From: Ichthyocystis sparus
GTDB taxonomy: Bacteria > Pseudomonadota > Gammaproteobacteria > Burkholderiales > 2013Ark19i
Strand: one strand, 5' to 3'
DNA length: 64,000 nucleotides
NCBI RefSeq assembly: GCF_900078755.1
Contig: NZ_FKIH01000006.1
Shown: one piece after another, positions 19,597 to 29,931 of the stretch
Position numbering within the stretch: position 1 is the stretch's first letter
How the letters are laid out: the number at the start of each line of letters is the position of its first letter
The notes under the pieces: model-generated
What the model was told of the DNA's origin: nothing
Seen by the model: only the letters and a program-made list of their open reading frames with translations
The model's database searches: none
Made by a program: the position numbers and the translations under genes

Positions 19597-21423
19597 ATGG
19601 CGTGCTCGAGTAATTCTAAAGTACGAATTTCCGCTTTTTCAGGAGAGCCATTATCATCTTATGATAAGAGTGATCCGTATATATCTGAGAAGAACGCCGG
19701 AAGCGTTGTCGTACTAAACCACAAGTTTCAGATAGATGGCAAAAGCATCGTCTGTAGTCATTTGTCAGCTTTATATGTTGCTGAGAGTATGAAGTGCCAT
19801 GATAATGGTAAAAAACTTAAAATCAATGATTTATTTGGCAGTGCCGAATCAATAATTAGAATTGCTCCTGTTAATATTCATAGTCTGTATAGTAATTTGG
19901 TAAGTAAATCATGCAATAAATATATTATTGTTTGCGATAGATTTGGTGTTTTTTTGCATCAAATTGCCATAAATACCGACATTAATAGCCAAAGGGTATT
20001 TTTGTTGCGTAGTTGTAGTCATGCGATGGCATTAAGGGTAATTCGTAAATTGAAAACTGATAAAGTTAGTGGTAGTGAGTATAGTAGTTATGTCGTTCAC
20101 TTTTTTGATCCAAACAAAACTAATATTATTATTCGTAGTGAAGTTGGTAATCTAGATTTTTTCTTAGATAAAGAAAAGTTTTCTTTTCGTAATTTTGTTG
20201 GTAATCATGAGTATAGTCAATATTTTGAGAGATTACATGGTTATCCGAAAGAATATGAGCTCATGGCATACGAATGTAGTAACAGTGACATTAAAGGAAG
20301 TGGGCTTTTATCGGTGTTGGAAACATTTTTATATGATGGTATTTCAGAGTGTGCTTTATACCATTTAATGGAGGGTGGCTTATGTAATGATAGTATAATT
20401 ATGATGTCTGAAAAACTGTCTTTACTTCCTTCTAGTATTAGAGAAACGGTTGTTTACGGCAGAAGTAGTCTTGGCATTCAAGCTTTGCATGTTGCTTTGA
20501 CTAATAATAATTATAATTCTATAAATTCATATTGTTGTTTTTTGAATGCGCTATCTGATGATGAAAAGATAAGAGTATTACCACATTTATTTATTGCTAG
20601 TAATTCAAATGGAGAATCAGGGCTATTTATGGCTATGCAGGAAGATAGATATGACTCTGTTATTGCTTTTGGTGGTCTGTTGGACATATTAATCTCGTTG
20701 GAGGAGAAAATATCTGCTAGTGAATTAGCTGTTGTTATCTTTAATTTGATAAATGCTAGGAGAGGTGGTAATGAAAGTGCTACAGGTCTATTTATAGCAA
20801 TGCAGGAGGGGTCTTCAGCTGCAATTTTTGCTTTTGGTAATCTACTAGATAGACTAATTTCTCTTTCCGATAAAGAACCAGTAACTAATATTGCCAAAAT
20901 GGTTTTTACCATACTGATGTCTTTTGGCAGGGGATGTGTGACTGGACTATTTATGGCTATGCAGGAGGGCCATTCGTCTTCAGTTTACTGTTTTGGTAAA
21001 CTATTAGATAGATTAGTGGCTTTGGGTGACAGGATCCCCAGCGATGATCTTGAAAAAATGGTATTTGACATACTATTAGCAAGATCTGGTGGAATTAGAA
21101 ATGGATTATTTGCAGCGATTAGAAATAATCACCTAGATTCCATCACAGAATATTGTTCTTTGTTGTCTAGAATTGACAAGTCCAGGTGGGCACAGCTATT
21201 GGCAGCCAATAATTCTCTTGGAATTACAGGTATATTGTTTGCAAGTGAAGAAACTATTGATTTTTATCTTGCTATACTTAAGGGATTTGCTGTTGATGTA
21301 TTATCAGAGCTGTACTCTATATTGAAAAATGTAAAGTATACGAATGTAAAACTTACAGATAGTGGGTTGATCAAGAAACATGAAAGTTTCCTTCTGCAAC
21401 TAGAAAAAATTATAAATTCATAA
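19597..21423 (+). CDS. E5: ShET2/EspL-like cysteine protease effector with ankyrin-like repeats
   Basis: A 608-residue member with six repeats, the shortest complete protein of the array. ATG 19597 has AGGA at 19585-19588. Triad: Cys53 (IVCSHLSALY), His142 (SCSHAMAL) and Asp171 (HFFDPNKTN). The Asp motif is followed by IIIRSEV instead of the usual VxARSEV. The linker (DGISECALYHLMEGG, MMSEKLSLLPSSIRE) and repeats (SGLFMAMQEDR, TGLFIAMQEGS, TGLFMAMQEGHS) are regular. The nearest relative is E3, with which it shares the LGIQALHVALTNN opening of the first repeat. It lies directly after the decayed fragment at 19066-19495. No membrane segment is present, and the C-terminus LEKIINS is the common subgroup ending. 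Confidence 0.87.
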   Translation: MACSSNSKVRISAFSGEPLSSYDKSDPYISEKNAGSVVVLNHKFQIDGKSIVCSHLSALYVAESMKCHDNGKKLKINDLFGSAESIIRIAPVNIHSLYSNLVSKSCNKYIIVCDRFGVFLHQIAINTDINSQRVFLLRSCSHAMALRVIRKLKTDKVSGSEYSSYVVHFFDPNKTNIIIRSEVGNLDFFLDKEKFSFRNFVGNHEYSQYFERLHGYPKEYELMAYECSNSDIKGSGLLSVLETFLYDGISECALYHLMEGGLCNDSIIMMSEKLSLLPSSIRETVVYGRSSLGIQALHVALTNNNYNSINSYCCFLNALSDDEKIRVLPHLFIASNSNGESGLFMAMQEDRYDSVIAFGGLLDILISLEEKISASELAVVIFNLINARRGGNESATGLFIAMQEGSSAAIFAFGNLLDRLISLSDKEPVTNIAKMVFTILMSFGRGCVTGLFMAMQEGHSSSVYCFGKLLDRLVALGDRIPSDDLEKMVFDILLARSGGIRNGLFAAIRNNHLDSITEYCSLLSRIDKSRWAQLLAANNSLGITGILFASEETIDFYLAILKGFAVDVLSELYSILKNVKYTNVKLTDSGLIKKHESFLLQLEKIINS

Positions 21424-22180
21424 TACATTAGACACTTTTATTGTTTAATATAGATAATTAATTTACAAGATATGATGTATTAGGACGTGATAGTTGCGTA
21501 TAATGAGGTGAAGAATATTGTAGCCTTTGTAGGAAAGTGTTGTAGGAAAGTGTTTTGTTTAGTAGCTGCTAGTACTTCCGCAATGCTACGATCGTCGTTA
21601 TTAATGTTTAATTTGTGGCAGAAATTGCAATTTCTGTGTTTGTAGTGGGTATGTGCTTCATTGCTCTGTAACATTACTGGATTAATATATAGATTAATGG
21701 TTAGTACATTTTGTTATTCCATATTAGAGACATTACTAGGTAAGACAATAGTTTATTTTTTCATGATGGTTTGTGTTGTCACGTAACAATTGCGCCGCAT
21801 TAATTAATGTTTTTGGTTGATGTTGGACTAAACAGCAATTGTAGATGATTAATAAGTTCTCGATGCTGCTCTCGGTGCTGCTCATATGTGAGTAATTGTG
21901 ATGGTACCCTCAATTTTTGATTGTCTATAATATGTTAATGTGGCGACAGTAATTGCATTATCACCATAGTATTTATCATCATAATCATAGTAGTAAATTA
22001 ACTTTATTAATATGCCTGACGTACATTTAACTGTGCTTTGTTTTTTACTATGGTAGCCTAGCCCTCTGTATTATTTTTGCTTCACCTTTCGTATTTGTAC
22101 ATATGTGCTTGCCAGTTTCTTACTGTTGGTGTGGTTGATCAAAGAGTGTGGTCTAAGGTTTTTTATTTTGGAGGGTTGGT
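21424..22180. other. Non-coding spacer E5-E6
   Basis: No supported gene. A 13-bp unit TGTAGGAAAGTGT is repeated twice without a gap at 21528-21553. The right end holds a strong ribosome-binding site (TTTTGGAGGG) before E6. Short open frames near 22077 overlap E6 or its leader and are not believed. Confidence 0.5.
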
Positions 22181-24220
22181 ATGGCATGCCGCGGTGATTT
22201 TTCAGCACGAATCTCTGCTTTTTCTGGTAAAGAGATACCGTTATCTTCTGACAAGACTGTTCCATATATATCTAAGAAGAACGTAGGTGCTATCGCAGCA
22301 TTAAACTCTACGGTTCAGGTGCGTGGAGACGTGATGAATTGTCCTGAGTTGTCCGCTTTATATGTTTACAAATGCCTTGGATATCGTAGTAGTGGTGAGA
22401 GATTTAAAGTATACGATTGGTTTGGAGATGAGAAATCAATAAGTAAAGCTGCTCCTGGCGGTATTTTTGCTTTGTATGATCATATCTTAAATAAATCATC
22501 TAATAGGTGTATTTTAGTTTGTAGCAAGTTTGGCCATTTTTTGAATGAAATTGCTACAAATACCGGTGATAATAGTCAAAGATTATTTTTGTTGAATAGT
22601 TGTAGTCATGTAATGGCATTAAGGGTTGTTTGTAAATTAAAAACTAATCATCTAGGTAATGAAGAACGTAGGTATGTGGCTCATATTTTTGATCCAAACA
22701 AAACTAATGTTACTGCCCGTAGTGAGGTTAGTGATCCAAGTTTTTTCTTGGATGAATCGAAGTTTTCTTTACGTAAATTTATTGATGATAATCTTTACTT
22801 TAGATATTTTAAGTCGTCTCCAGACGCCCCTGAAGAACATGAATTTATGATCTGCGAATGTCGTAGTAGTGATATTGAGGGAGTATGGTGTTTTTCGTCT
22901 AGAAATGATCCTGAAGTGAGTATGAGCTGTTTGTCCAAATTGGAGACGCTGTTACACGATAGTATTTCAGAGTGTGCATTGTACCTTTTGATGGAAAGTG
23001 GGTTATGCACTAAGAGTATAGAGATGATGTCAGAAAAACTACCTTTACTTCCTCCTAGTGTTAGAAAAACTGTTGTTTTCGGTAGAAATAGTGACAATGT
23101 TTCAGCCTTGCATGTTGCTTTGTCCAATAATCGCCATCATTCTATACAGGCATATTGTCGTTTGTTGGGTAGTTTATCTGATTATGAAAGGATAGAGTTG
23201 TTACCTCGGTTACTTATTGCTAGTGATAGGGATGGATGTTCGGGGCTTCTTTTAGCTATGCAAGAAGACTGTTATGAATCCATAAATGCTTTTGGTAGTT
23301 TGCTGGATATGTTGCTTTTGTTGAGGACAAGGATACCCGTTAGTAGATTGGCTAGAATAGTATTTGGGTTGCTGGTTTCTGATTTGGAGGGAGAAGGAGA
23401 AGGTAATGTTACTGGATTGTTTTTGGCTATGCGTGAAGGATGTTGTCGTGCGATTTCTGCTTTCGGTAGTCTACTAGATAGATTAATCAGACTTTCTGAT
23501 GAGGTGCCAGCATCAGAAATTGCCGAAATGGTTTTCACCATACTGAAGTCTGATGTCCAGGGTGAAGGTGTATTATTTGTAGCTATGAAAAGAAATAGAT
23601 CACATGCGATTGATGCTTTTGGTGAACTATTGGATAGATTTATTGGTCTTTCTGGTGAAGTGCCGGCATTGGATATTGCTAAAATGCTTTCTACTATACT
23701 TATGTCTATCAATGCTAGAGGCGTTACTGGACTATGTGGGGTTATGCAATATGGTAAAGCATCTACAATTTGTTCTTTTGCTAACCTATTGAGAAGGTTG
23801 GTATCACTGGGCGGTACTATTTCTGGAGATCATCTTGAAGGGATGGTGTTTGATATATTACTAGCAAGCGGTTATGACGGTAGTAATGGTTTATTTGAAG
23901 CTCTTAAAGGTAATCGTGAGGGTGTTATTAGGGGATATTTTTCTTTATTAAGTATGATTGGCCAATCTAAGTGGCCAGGTCTATTGTCCGCTAAAAATAC
24001 TCATGGAATTACAGGTATATTGTTTGCAAATGAAGAAACAATTAGTTTTTATCTTAGCATGTTGAAGGGATGTACCGTTGATGTGTTATCAGGGTTGCTA
24101 TCCATATTAGAAAGTGTGAGACATGCAGATAAGTATGCAGAACTCGCAAGTATCGACAGTAGTAAGATCGAGAAATATGAAAATTTCCTTATTCAACTAA
24201 GAGGAATTATAAATCCATAA
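22181..24220 (+). CDS. E6: ShET2/EspL-like cysteine protease effector with ankyrin-like repeats
   Basis: A 679-residue member with seven repeats. ATG 22181 follows TTTTGGAGGG closely. Triad: Cys54 (MNCPELSALY), His143 (SCSHVMAL) and Asp171 (HIFDPNKTN). Here and in E7 the usual His two residues after the Cys is Glu, so these two form a natural variant pair. A 10-15 residue insert (WCFSSRNDPEVSMS) precedes the LSKLETL linker, also shared in position with E7 and E8. Repeat three carries an acidic Gly-rich connector (SDLEGEGEGN). The extra residue in EEIPLSSDK moves the Cys by one. Neighbouring spacers are homologous to those around E7, which supports origin by duplication of gene plus spacer. 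Confidence 0.87.
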   Translation: MACRGDFSARISAFSGKEIPLSSDKTVPYISKKNVGAIAALNSTVQVRGDVMNCPELSALYVYKCLGYRSSGERFKVYDWFGDEKSISKAAPGGIFALYDHILNKSSNRCILVCSKFGHFLNEIATNTGDNSQRLFLLNSCSHVMALRVVCKLKTNHLGNEERRYVAHIFDPNKTNVTARSEVSDPSFFLDESKFSLRKFIDDNLYFRYFKSSPDAPEEHEFMICECRSSDIEGVWCFSSRNDPEVSMSCLSKLETLLHDSISECALYLLMESGLCTKSIEMMSEKLPLLPPSVRKTVVFGRNSDNVSALHVALSNNRHHSIQAYCRLLGSLSDYERIELLPRLLIASDRDGCSGLLLAMQEDCYESINAFGSLLDMLLLLRTRIPVSRLARIVFGLLVSDLEGEGEGNVTGLFLAMREGCCRAISAFGSLLDRLIRLSDEVPASEIAEMVFTILKSDVQGEGVLFVAMKRNRSHAIDAFGELLDRFIGLSGEVPALDIAKMLSTILMSINARGVTGLCGVMQYGKASTICSFANLLRRLVSLGGTISGDHLEGMVFDILLASGYDGSNGLFEALKGNREGVIRGYFSLLSMIGQSKWPGLLSAKNTHGITGILFANEETISFYLSMLKGCTVDVLSGLLSILESVRHADKYAELASIDSSKIEKYENFLIQLRGIINP

Positions 24221-24703
24221 TACACTGCACTTACGACTTCGTTATCTGCCATGTTCTATAACTATAACTATTTTGGGAAAGTTATAGCTCTGACCTATTC
24301 TGTGCGTGTTTTGCACTCTATAGGAGCATAGTGTGGTTTTGGTGGTAATTATGATGTGGTGCCAGCTATTACATGACTAAGGTTGCTGTGTTTTTGTGTA
24401 ATTGGGCGGTAAGGACTGTACATTATTTTAATGTAATAGTCTGCTGTTCGTGTGTGGTAGTCACTATGGTACTTTATACTGTATTTGTTGTCGCTGATTG
24501 TGACGGTTTTTTCGTATGATAGTGTGAATTATTTATTAATTAACTGTGTTGGCTGTTGTCATACTACGCTCGTGGCAGTGCTTTTCTACGTACAGTATGA
24601 ATCATAACATGTTTTTGAGGTTATTTATGACGGTTGTTATTGTTTGCTAAGGTGGCAGTTGTTGTCTACAATTGTGGGCGACAAGCGTTTTGAGGGATGT
24701 AGT
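24221..24703. other. Non-coding spacer E6-E7, homologous to spacer E7-E8
   Basis: No gene. The segment near 24326-24400 (containing TGATGTGGTGCCAGCTATTA) is clearly repeated in the E7-E8 spacer near 26870-26930. A GTGTGAATTA stretch near 24522 matches the right half of the palindrome seen upstream of E10 and E11. GAGGG at 24692-24696 is the ribosome-binding site of E7. Confidence 0.55.
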
Positions 24704-26749
24704 ATGGCATGCTCCGGCAATCTTCCAGTACGGGTTTCTGCTTTCTCTGGTGAGGAGATTCCATTATCTTCTGATAAGGGTGATCCTTATATATCCAAGA
24801 AGCACGTAGATGATATTAAAGTATTAAACTCCTCCGTTACTGTATTTGGCAGTGTAATGAATTGTCCTGAGTTATCGGCTTTATATGTTTATAAAAGTAT
24901 TAGGTGCCATAGCGGTGGTGAGAGCTTTAAAGTATATGATTTCTTTACAGATGCTAGATCGTTAAGGAGAGCTGCTCCTAGAGGTATTTTTGCCTTGTAT
25001 GATTGTATTTTAAACAAATCACCTAATAAGTGCATTACAGTTTGCAGTAAATTTGGTTGTTTTTTGCATGAGGTTGCCACCGGTACTGCTGTTAATAGTC
25101 AAAGATTATTTTTGTTGAGTAGTTGTTGTCATGTAATGGCATTACGGGTTGTATGTAAATTAAAAACTAATCATTTAGGTAATGAAGAGCTTACGTATGT
25201 AGTTCATGTTTTTGACCCAAACAAAACTAATGTTACTGCCCGTAGTGAAGTTAGCGATCCAAGGTTTTTTTTGGACGGATCTAAATTTTCTTTAGATAGA
25301 TTTATTGATATCAATCATTACACTGAATATTTCAATAAATCTCCAGGTGCTCCAAAAGAAAATGAATTAATGATCTGCGAATGTTGTGACAGTGATCTTG
25401 TATTAGATGGAAGTCTGTCTAGAAGTAAGGTTGGGATGAGTGAATGTTTATCTAAATTGGAAACATTGTCACACGATGGTATTTCAGAGTGCGTATTACA
25501 CCATTTAATGGAAAGTGGGTTATGCACTAAAAATATAGTGATGATGTCTGAAAAACTATCTTTACTTCCTTCTAATGTCAGGGAAACTGTTATTTTAGGT
25601 AGATGTGGTGATAATGTGTTAGCTTTGCATGCTGCTTTTAATCATGATCGTCATCATTCTATGCAAGCGTATTGTTATCTGTTGGACAGTTTATCCGAAG
25701 ATGAACAGGTAAGATTGTTACCACATTTACTTATTACAGGTGATGAAAGTAAAGATGTAGAATCAGGATTGGCTTTAGCAATGCAAGAAGGTTGTGCTGA
25801 TTCTATTAATGCTTTTGCTAGTTTTCTGGATATGTTGCTTTCGTTGAGGTTTAGAATACCTGCTAGTAGATTGGCTGATATGATATTTAAGTTGTTAATT
25901 TGTTGTGGTAAGAGCAATGATATGGACAATACTGGACTATTTTTAGCTATGCGCGAGGGATGTCCGGGAGCAGTTTCTGCTTTTGGTAATTTAATAGATA
26001 GATTGATTGATCTTTCTTCTCATGGTGTGCCAGTGTCAAAAATTGTTGAAATGGTTTTCACTATACTGAATTCTGATAATGGAGAGGCAAATGGATTATT
26101 TATGGCTATGAAGGAGGGACATTCATCTGCAGTTTCTGCTTTTGGGGAACTATTAGATAGATTAGTTGGCCTTTCTGTTGAAGTGCCAGAGTTGGGTATT
26201 GACATTGCCAGAATGGTTTTTACTATACTCATGTCTGTTAATTATGAAGGCGTTACTGGGTTATCTGTAGCAATGCGGAAAGGTGATATATGTACGATTT
26301 GTTCTTTTAGTAAATTATTGGAAAGATTGTCACATTTTGGTGGTATGATTTCTGGGCATCATCTTGAAGGTATGATTTTTGACATATTGTTGGCAAGATC
26401 TGGTTGTGGTGCTACTAATGCTTTGTTTGAAGCTCTTAAAAATAATAGAGCGAATTCTATTAAGGAATATTTCCATTTATTAGGTATGATTAGCCAATCT
26501 AGGTGGCCAGATCTATTAGCCGCCAAGAATGTTCATGGAGTTACAGGTATATTGTTTGCAAGTGAAGAAACAGTTAGTTTTTACCTTAGTATGTTGAAGG
26601 GATGTACTATTGATGTGTTGTTAGAATTGCTATCCATATTAGAAAATGTAAGATGTGCAAATGGGTATGCAGAACTTGCAAGTAGTGATAGTGAGAAGGT
26701 CACGAAATATGAAAATTTCCTTCTGCAATTAAGAGGTGCTATGGATTAG
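24704..26749 (+). CDS. E7: ShET2/EspL-like cysteine protease effector with ankyrin-like repeats
   Basis: A 681-residue member with seven repeats. ATG 24704 (MACSGN) has GAGGG seven bases upstream; the open frame extends 20 codons further to a TTG at 24644, but that lies outside the family alignment. Triad: Cys54 (MNCPELSALY), His143 (SCCHVMAL) and Asp171 (HVFDPNKTN), with the same Cys+2 Glu as E6. The effector part shows FFTDARSLRRA where most members read LLGSTESIRRA. The insert before the linker is LDGSLSRSKVGMSE. In the fifth repeat a short insertion (PELGIDIARM) lengthens the usual PALDIARM. It ends QLRGAMD, slightly different from QLGEIVNS. Confidence 0.87.
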   Translation: MACSGNLPVRVSAFSGEEIPLSSDKGDPYISKKHVDDIKVLNSSVTVFGSVMNCPELSALYVYKSIRCHSGGESFKVYDFFTDARSLRRAAPRGIFALYDCILNKSPNKCITVCSKFGCFLHEVATGTAVNSQRLFLLSSCCHVMALRVVCKLKTNHLGNEELTYVVHVFDPNKTNVTARSEVSDPRFFLDGSKFSLDRFIDINHYTEYFNKSPGAPKENELMICECCDSDLVLDGSLSRSKVGMSECLSKLETLSHDGISECVLHHLMESGLCTKNIVMMSEKLSLLPSNVRETVILGRCGDNVLALHAAFNHDRHHSMQAYCYLLDSLSEDEQVRLLPHLLITGDESKDVESGLALAMQEGCADSINAFASFLDMLLSLRFRIPASRLADMIFKLLICCGKSNDMDNTGLFLAMREGCPGAVSAFGNLIDRLIDLSSHGVPVSKIVEMVFTILNSDNGEANGLFMAMKEGHSSAVSAFGELLDRLVGLSVEVPELGIDIARMVFTILMSVNYEGVTGLSVAMRKGDICTICSFSKLLERLSHFGGMISGHHLEGMIFDILLARSGCGATNALFEALKNNRANSIKEYFHLLGMISQSRWPDLLAAKNVHGVTGILFASEETVSFYLSMLKGCTIDVLLELLSILENVRCANGYAELASSDSEKVTKYENFLLQLRGAMD

Positions 26750-27257
26750 TAATACACTAATAAATTTACTCCCTCATTATATACCATATTGTACTTATAT
26801 TTTTTTGAAAATCATCTAATAGCCGTGATGTTTTATGTGAGTGTTTTTGCACTCTATTAGAACGTAGTGTGATTTGGTAGTAATGATGATGTGGTGCCAG
26901 CTATTATATGGCGAAGGTTGCCGTGTCCAGCATAGTCATCTTTTACAGTGATTGTGTGTACTAAAATAGTGGGTGTGCAGAATAAATTGGTGCTTTTTAG
27001 TGCCAAATAATAAATAAAGGCATTGATAAACTATTTAATATAATGATCCGCTATTCACATGTAGCAATCACTATGCGACTGTAGTTGTTGACAATGATCT
27101 CGATGATTTTTTCACAGCATATTATGAATTTATTCATTGAGTTATGCTTACGTACGCTATACCACTTAAGTTATTTTTTTCTTTTCTTATGGTTGGTGTG
27201 GAATGCTAAAACGGCGATTATTGCCTACAGTTATAAGTATGTTGGAGATGTAATAAT
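26750..27257. other. Non-coding spacer E7-E8
   Basis: No supported gene. It shares the ~26870-26930 element with spacer E6-E7, and near 27095-27145 a GATCTCGATGATTTTTTCACAG stretch that resembles the region around the palindrome in later spacers. GTTGGAGATG just before 27258 gives E8 its ribosome-binding site. Confidence 0.5.
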
Positions 27258-29270
27258 ATGGCGTGCTCCGGCGGTTTTCCGGTAAGAATTTCCTCTTTTT
27301 CTGATGAGGTGTTGTTGTCTTCTGACAAGAGCGATCCATATATATCCAAGAAGCACGTAGGTGATATTGTCTCATTGAATTGTGTGGTTAGCGTGCATAA
27401 CGAGAGGCTTGGTTGTTCTCAGTTATCAGCTTTGTATGTTTATAAAAATTTCAAATGCCACAGTAGTGATAAGAAATTTAAAGTATACGATTTGTTTAGA
27501 GATGAAGGATCAATAAGAAGAGCTGCTGTTGCTATTAGTGGTATTCATCGTTTGCATGGTCACATGTTAAACAGATCGTCCGACAGGCGTATTATAGTTT
27601 GTGATAGATTTGGTTGTTTTTTGCATGAGATTGCTACAAACATCGGTGTTAATAGTCAAAGATTATTTTTATTGTGTAGTTGTAATCACGTAATGTCATT
27701 AAGGGTTACCTGTAAATTAAAAACTAATTATCTAGGTAATGCAGAATGTAGGTATGTAGTTCATGTTTTTGATCCAAACAAGACTAATGTTACTGCTCGT
27801 AGCGAAGTTAGTGATCCAGACTGTTTTTTAGATCAAGAAAAGTTTTCTTTACGTAAATTTATTGGTAGTCATAGTTATGATGAATATTTTAAGGAATTAC
27901 CAGATGCTCCTGAAGAACATGAATTAATGGTCTACGAATGTAGTGATATTGAAGGAAGTAGGTGTTTATCCAGAAGTGGTGTTGGAGTAGGTGAGTGTCT
28001 ATCTAGATTGGAAACATTGTCGTACGATGGTATTTCAGAGTGCGCATTGTACCATTTAATGGAAAGTGGGTTATGCAGTAAAAATATAATTATGATGTCC
28101 GGTAAATTATCTTTGCTTCCTTCTAATGTTAGAGAAAATGTTGTTTTCGGTAGGAGCAGTAGTGGTACTTCAGCTTTGAATGCTGCTTTGTCTAATGATA
28201 ATCATAATTCTGTACGAGCATATTGCCATTTGTTAGACAGTCTGTCTGAGAATGAAAAGTTAAAATTGTTGCCACTGTTACTTATTGGTGGTAATAAAAA
28301 TGGAGAATCAGGGCTTGTTGTAGCTATGCAGGAAGATAATACTAATTCTATTAATGCTTTTGCTGATTTGTTGGATATGTTGCTTTCTTTGAGGCTAAGA
28401 ATACCTGCTAGTAGATTGGCTAATATGATCTCTGAGCTGTTAACTTATGGGGCAAGTGGCAGTGGGCTATTTGTGGCTATGCAAGGGGGGTGTTCGCTTG
28501 CAATTGCGGCTTTTGGTAACTTACTAGATAGATTGATTGATCTTTCTTATGAAGTGCCGGCATCCGAAATTTCTGAAATCATTTTTACTATACTGAAGTC
28601 TGATAATAAAGGTGTAAATGGATTATTTATAGCTATGAAGAGGGGTGAATCGTTTGCAATTGACTCTTTTGGTAAACTATTGGATAGATTAATTAGCCTT
28701 TCTGATGAAGTGCCAGCATTGGATATTGCCAGGATGATTTTTACTATACTTATGTCTGTTAACGATAGAGGCATTACTGGACTATGTGTAGCTATGCAGA
28801 AAGGTAGAGCATCTTCAATTTGTTCTTTTGGTAAGTTATTGGAGAGATTAGTATCGGTGGGTTCTATGATTTCTGGACATCATCTTGAAAAGATGGTTTT
28901 TGACATATTACTGGCAAGCTCCGGTAGTGGTGATCATGGTTTATTTGAAGCGCTTAAAAATAATTATGTAGATTCTATTAGGGAATATTGTTCTTTATTA
29001 GGTTTGATTAACCAATCTAGGTGGCCATATCTATTAGCAGCCAAAAATGTTCGTGGAATTACAGGTATATTGTTTGCAAATGAAGAAACAATTAGTTTCT
29101 ATCTTAGTATGTTGAAGGAGTTTACTATTGATGTATTATCAGAATTGCTGTCTATATTAGAAAACATGAGTCATACAAATGAGTATGCAGAACTTGCGAG
29201 TGATGATAGTTCTAGAATTGTGAAATACGAAAGTTTCCTTCTGCAATTAGGGGAAATTGTAAATTCATAA
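27258..29270 (+). CDS. E8: ShET2/EspL-like cysteine protease effector with ankyrin-like repeats
   Basis: A 670-residue member with seven repeats. ATG 27258 follows GGAG. Triad: Cys53 (LGCSQLSALY), His144 (SCNHVMSL) and Asp172 (HVFDPNKTN). The Cys+2 position is Gln. A two-residue insertion (AVAISGIHRL) lies between Cys and His. It is intermediate between E6/E7 (it has the CLSRSGVGVGE insert and VYKNFKCHSS wording) and E9-E14 (it has the PALDIARMIFTILMSVNDRG and QLGEIVNS blocks). Repeat order: TSALNAALSNDNH, ESGLVVAMQEDN, GSGLFVAMQGGCS, VNGLFIAMKRGES, ITGLCVAMQKGRA, DHGLFEALKNNYV, ITGILFANEET. No membrane segment. Confidence 0.87.
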   Translation: MACSGGFPVRISSFSDEVLLSSDKSDPYISKKHVGDIVSLNCVVSVHNERLGCSQLSALYVYKNFKCHSSDKKFKVYDLFRDEGSIRRAAVAISGIHRLHGHMLNRSSDRRIIVCDRFGCFLHEIATNIGVNSQRLFLLCSCNHVMSLRVTCKLKTNYLGNAECRYVVHVFDPNKTNVTARSEVSDPDCFLDQEKFSLRKFIGSHSYDEYFKELPDAPEEHELMVYECSDIEGSRCLSRSGVGVGECLSRLETLSYDGISECALYHLMESGLCSKNIIMMSGKLSLLPSNVRENVVFGRSSSGTSALNAALSNDNHNSVRAYCHLLDSLSENEKLKLLPLLLIGGNKNGESGLVVAMQEDNTNSINAFADLLDMLLSLRLRIPASRLANMISELLTYGASGSGLFVAMQGGCSLAIAAFGNLLDRLIDLSYEVPASEISEIIFTILKSDNKGVNGLFIAMKRGESFAIDSFGKLLDRLISLSDEVPALDIARMIFTILMSVNDRGITGLCVAMQKGRASSICSFGKLLERLVSVGSMISGHHLEKMVFDILLASSGSGDHGLFEALKNNYVDSIREYCSLLGLINQSRWPYLLAAKNVRGITGILFANEETISFYLSMLKEFTIDVLSELLSILENMSHTNEYAELASDDSSRIVKYESFLLQLGEIVNS

Positions 29271-29931
29271 TACGCTAAATTTACGTTCTCATTATCTACT
29301 ATACCGTTATTGCTATTAACTGTTGTTATAGTAAATCGATGTCTGTTAATTACTCAATAAATGTGGCACATTATGTGAAGATTTTTTATACTCTATTTTT
29401 TGGGGGGTAAGTTTGACTGTTTTTTTGTGTAATTATGTAAGTTTATCACAACACTAGTATTACACATGTTCATTAGATAACAATTGTGCAATTGTATGGC
29501 AATGGTAGTAGTAAATATTTTTATGTAATTTGGTAGTAGGGTTTGTTGTGTCGTGTTTTACTATAGGTACGCATAATCAATTGGTACTTTGGATTGACAC
29601 TATATAAAATAGTAATTATAAATAATACATTGATAAATTATGCAGATAATCTGCTATTAGTGTTGGTAACCAAGATGGTATTTCACGACTATTTTTGATA
29701 ATGATCGTGATAATTGTTTTTAACAGTGTGAATTAATTTATTGAGCTGCATTTAACTATAACTTGATTCCTATAGTGCTAATCTTGTACATGCACTCTTT
29801 GTAATCTACTTTGTACATATGGATTAAATTGTACAGACTGCTGCATTATCTTTTTCTTTTAGTTAGGTAGCCTGCTGGTGTTATTGTTGCTTACAGTTAT
29901 ATCTTGGCTATAGGTATTTGGGAGGTACAAT
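29271..29931. other. Conserved spacer E8-E9
   Basis: First spacer of the closely related series E8-E14. It holds a truncated trace of the small ORF found in spacer E9-E10 (near 29300, reading IPLLLLTVVIVNRC), a promoter-like pair at 29594-29622, an imperfect version of the palindrome (29720-29732) and the leader with GGGAGG before E9. The 5' half of the small ORF is deleted here, joining the E8 downstream sequence directly to its middle. Confidence 0.6.
29594..29622 (+). promoter_or_regulatory. Sigma70-type promoter candidate upstream of E9
   Basis: TTGACA at 29594-29599 and TATAAA at 29617-29622 are separated by exactly 17 bases. The same pair occurs at the same relative place before E10. 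It would give a 5' leader of about 300 bases before the ATG at 29932. Confidence 0.45.

Noticed and set aside
24644..24703. Extended N-terminus of E7 (and similar extensions of E4, E10, E11, E15)
   Set aside because: The extensions start at TTG/GTG or at an ATG before the ribosome-binding site and do not align among copies; the MACS-type start is conserved and has a Shine-Dalgarno.
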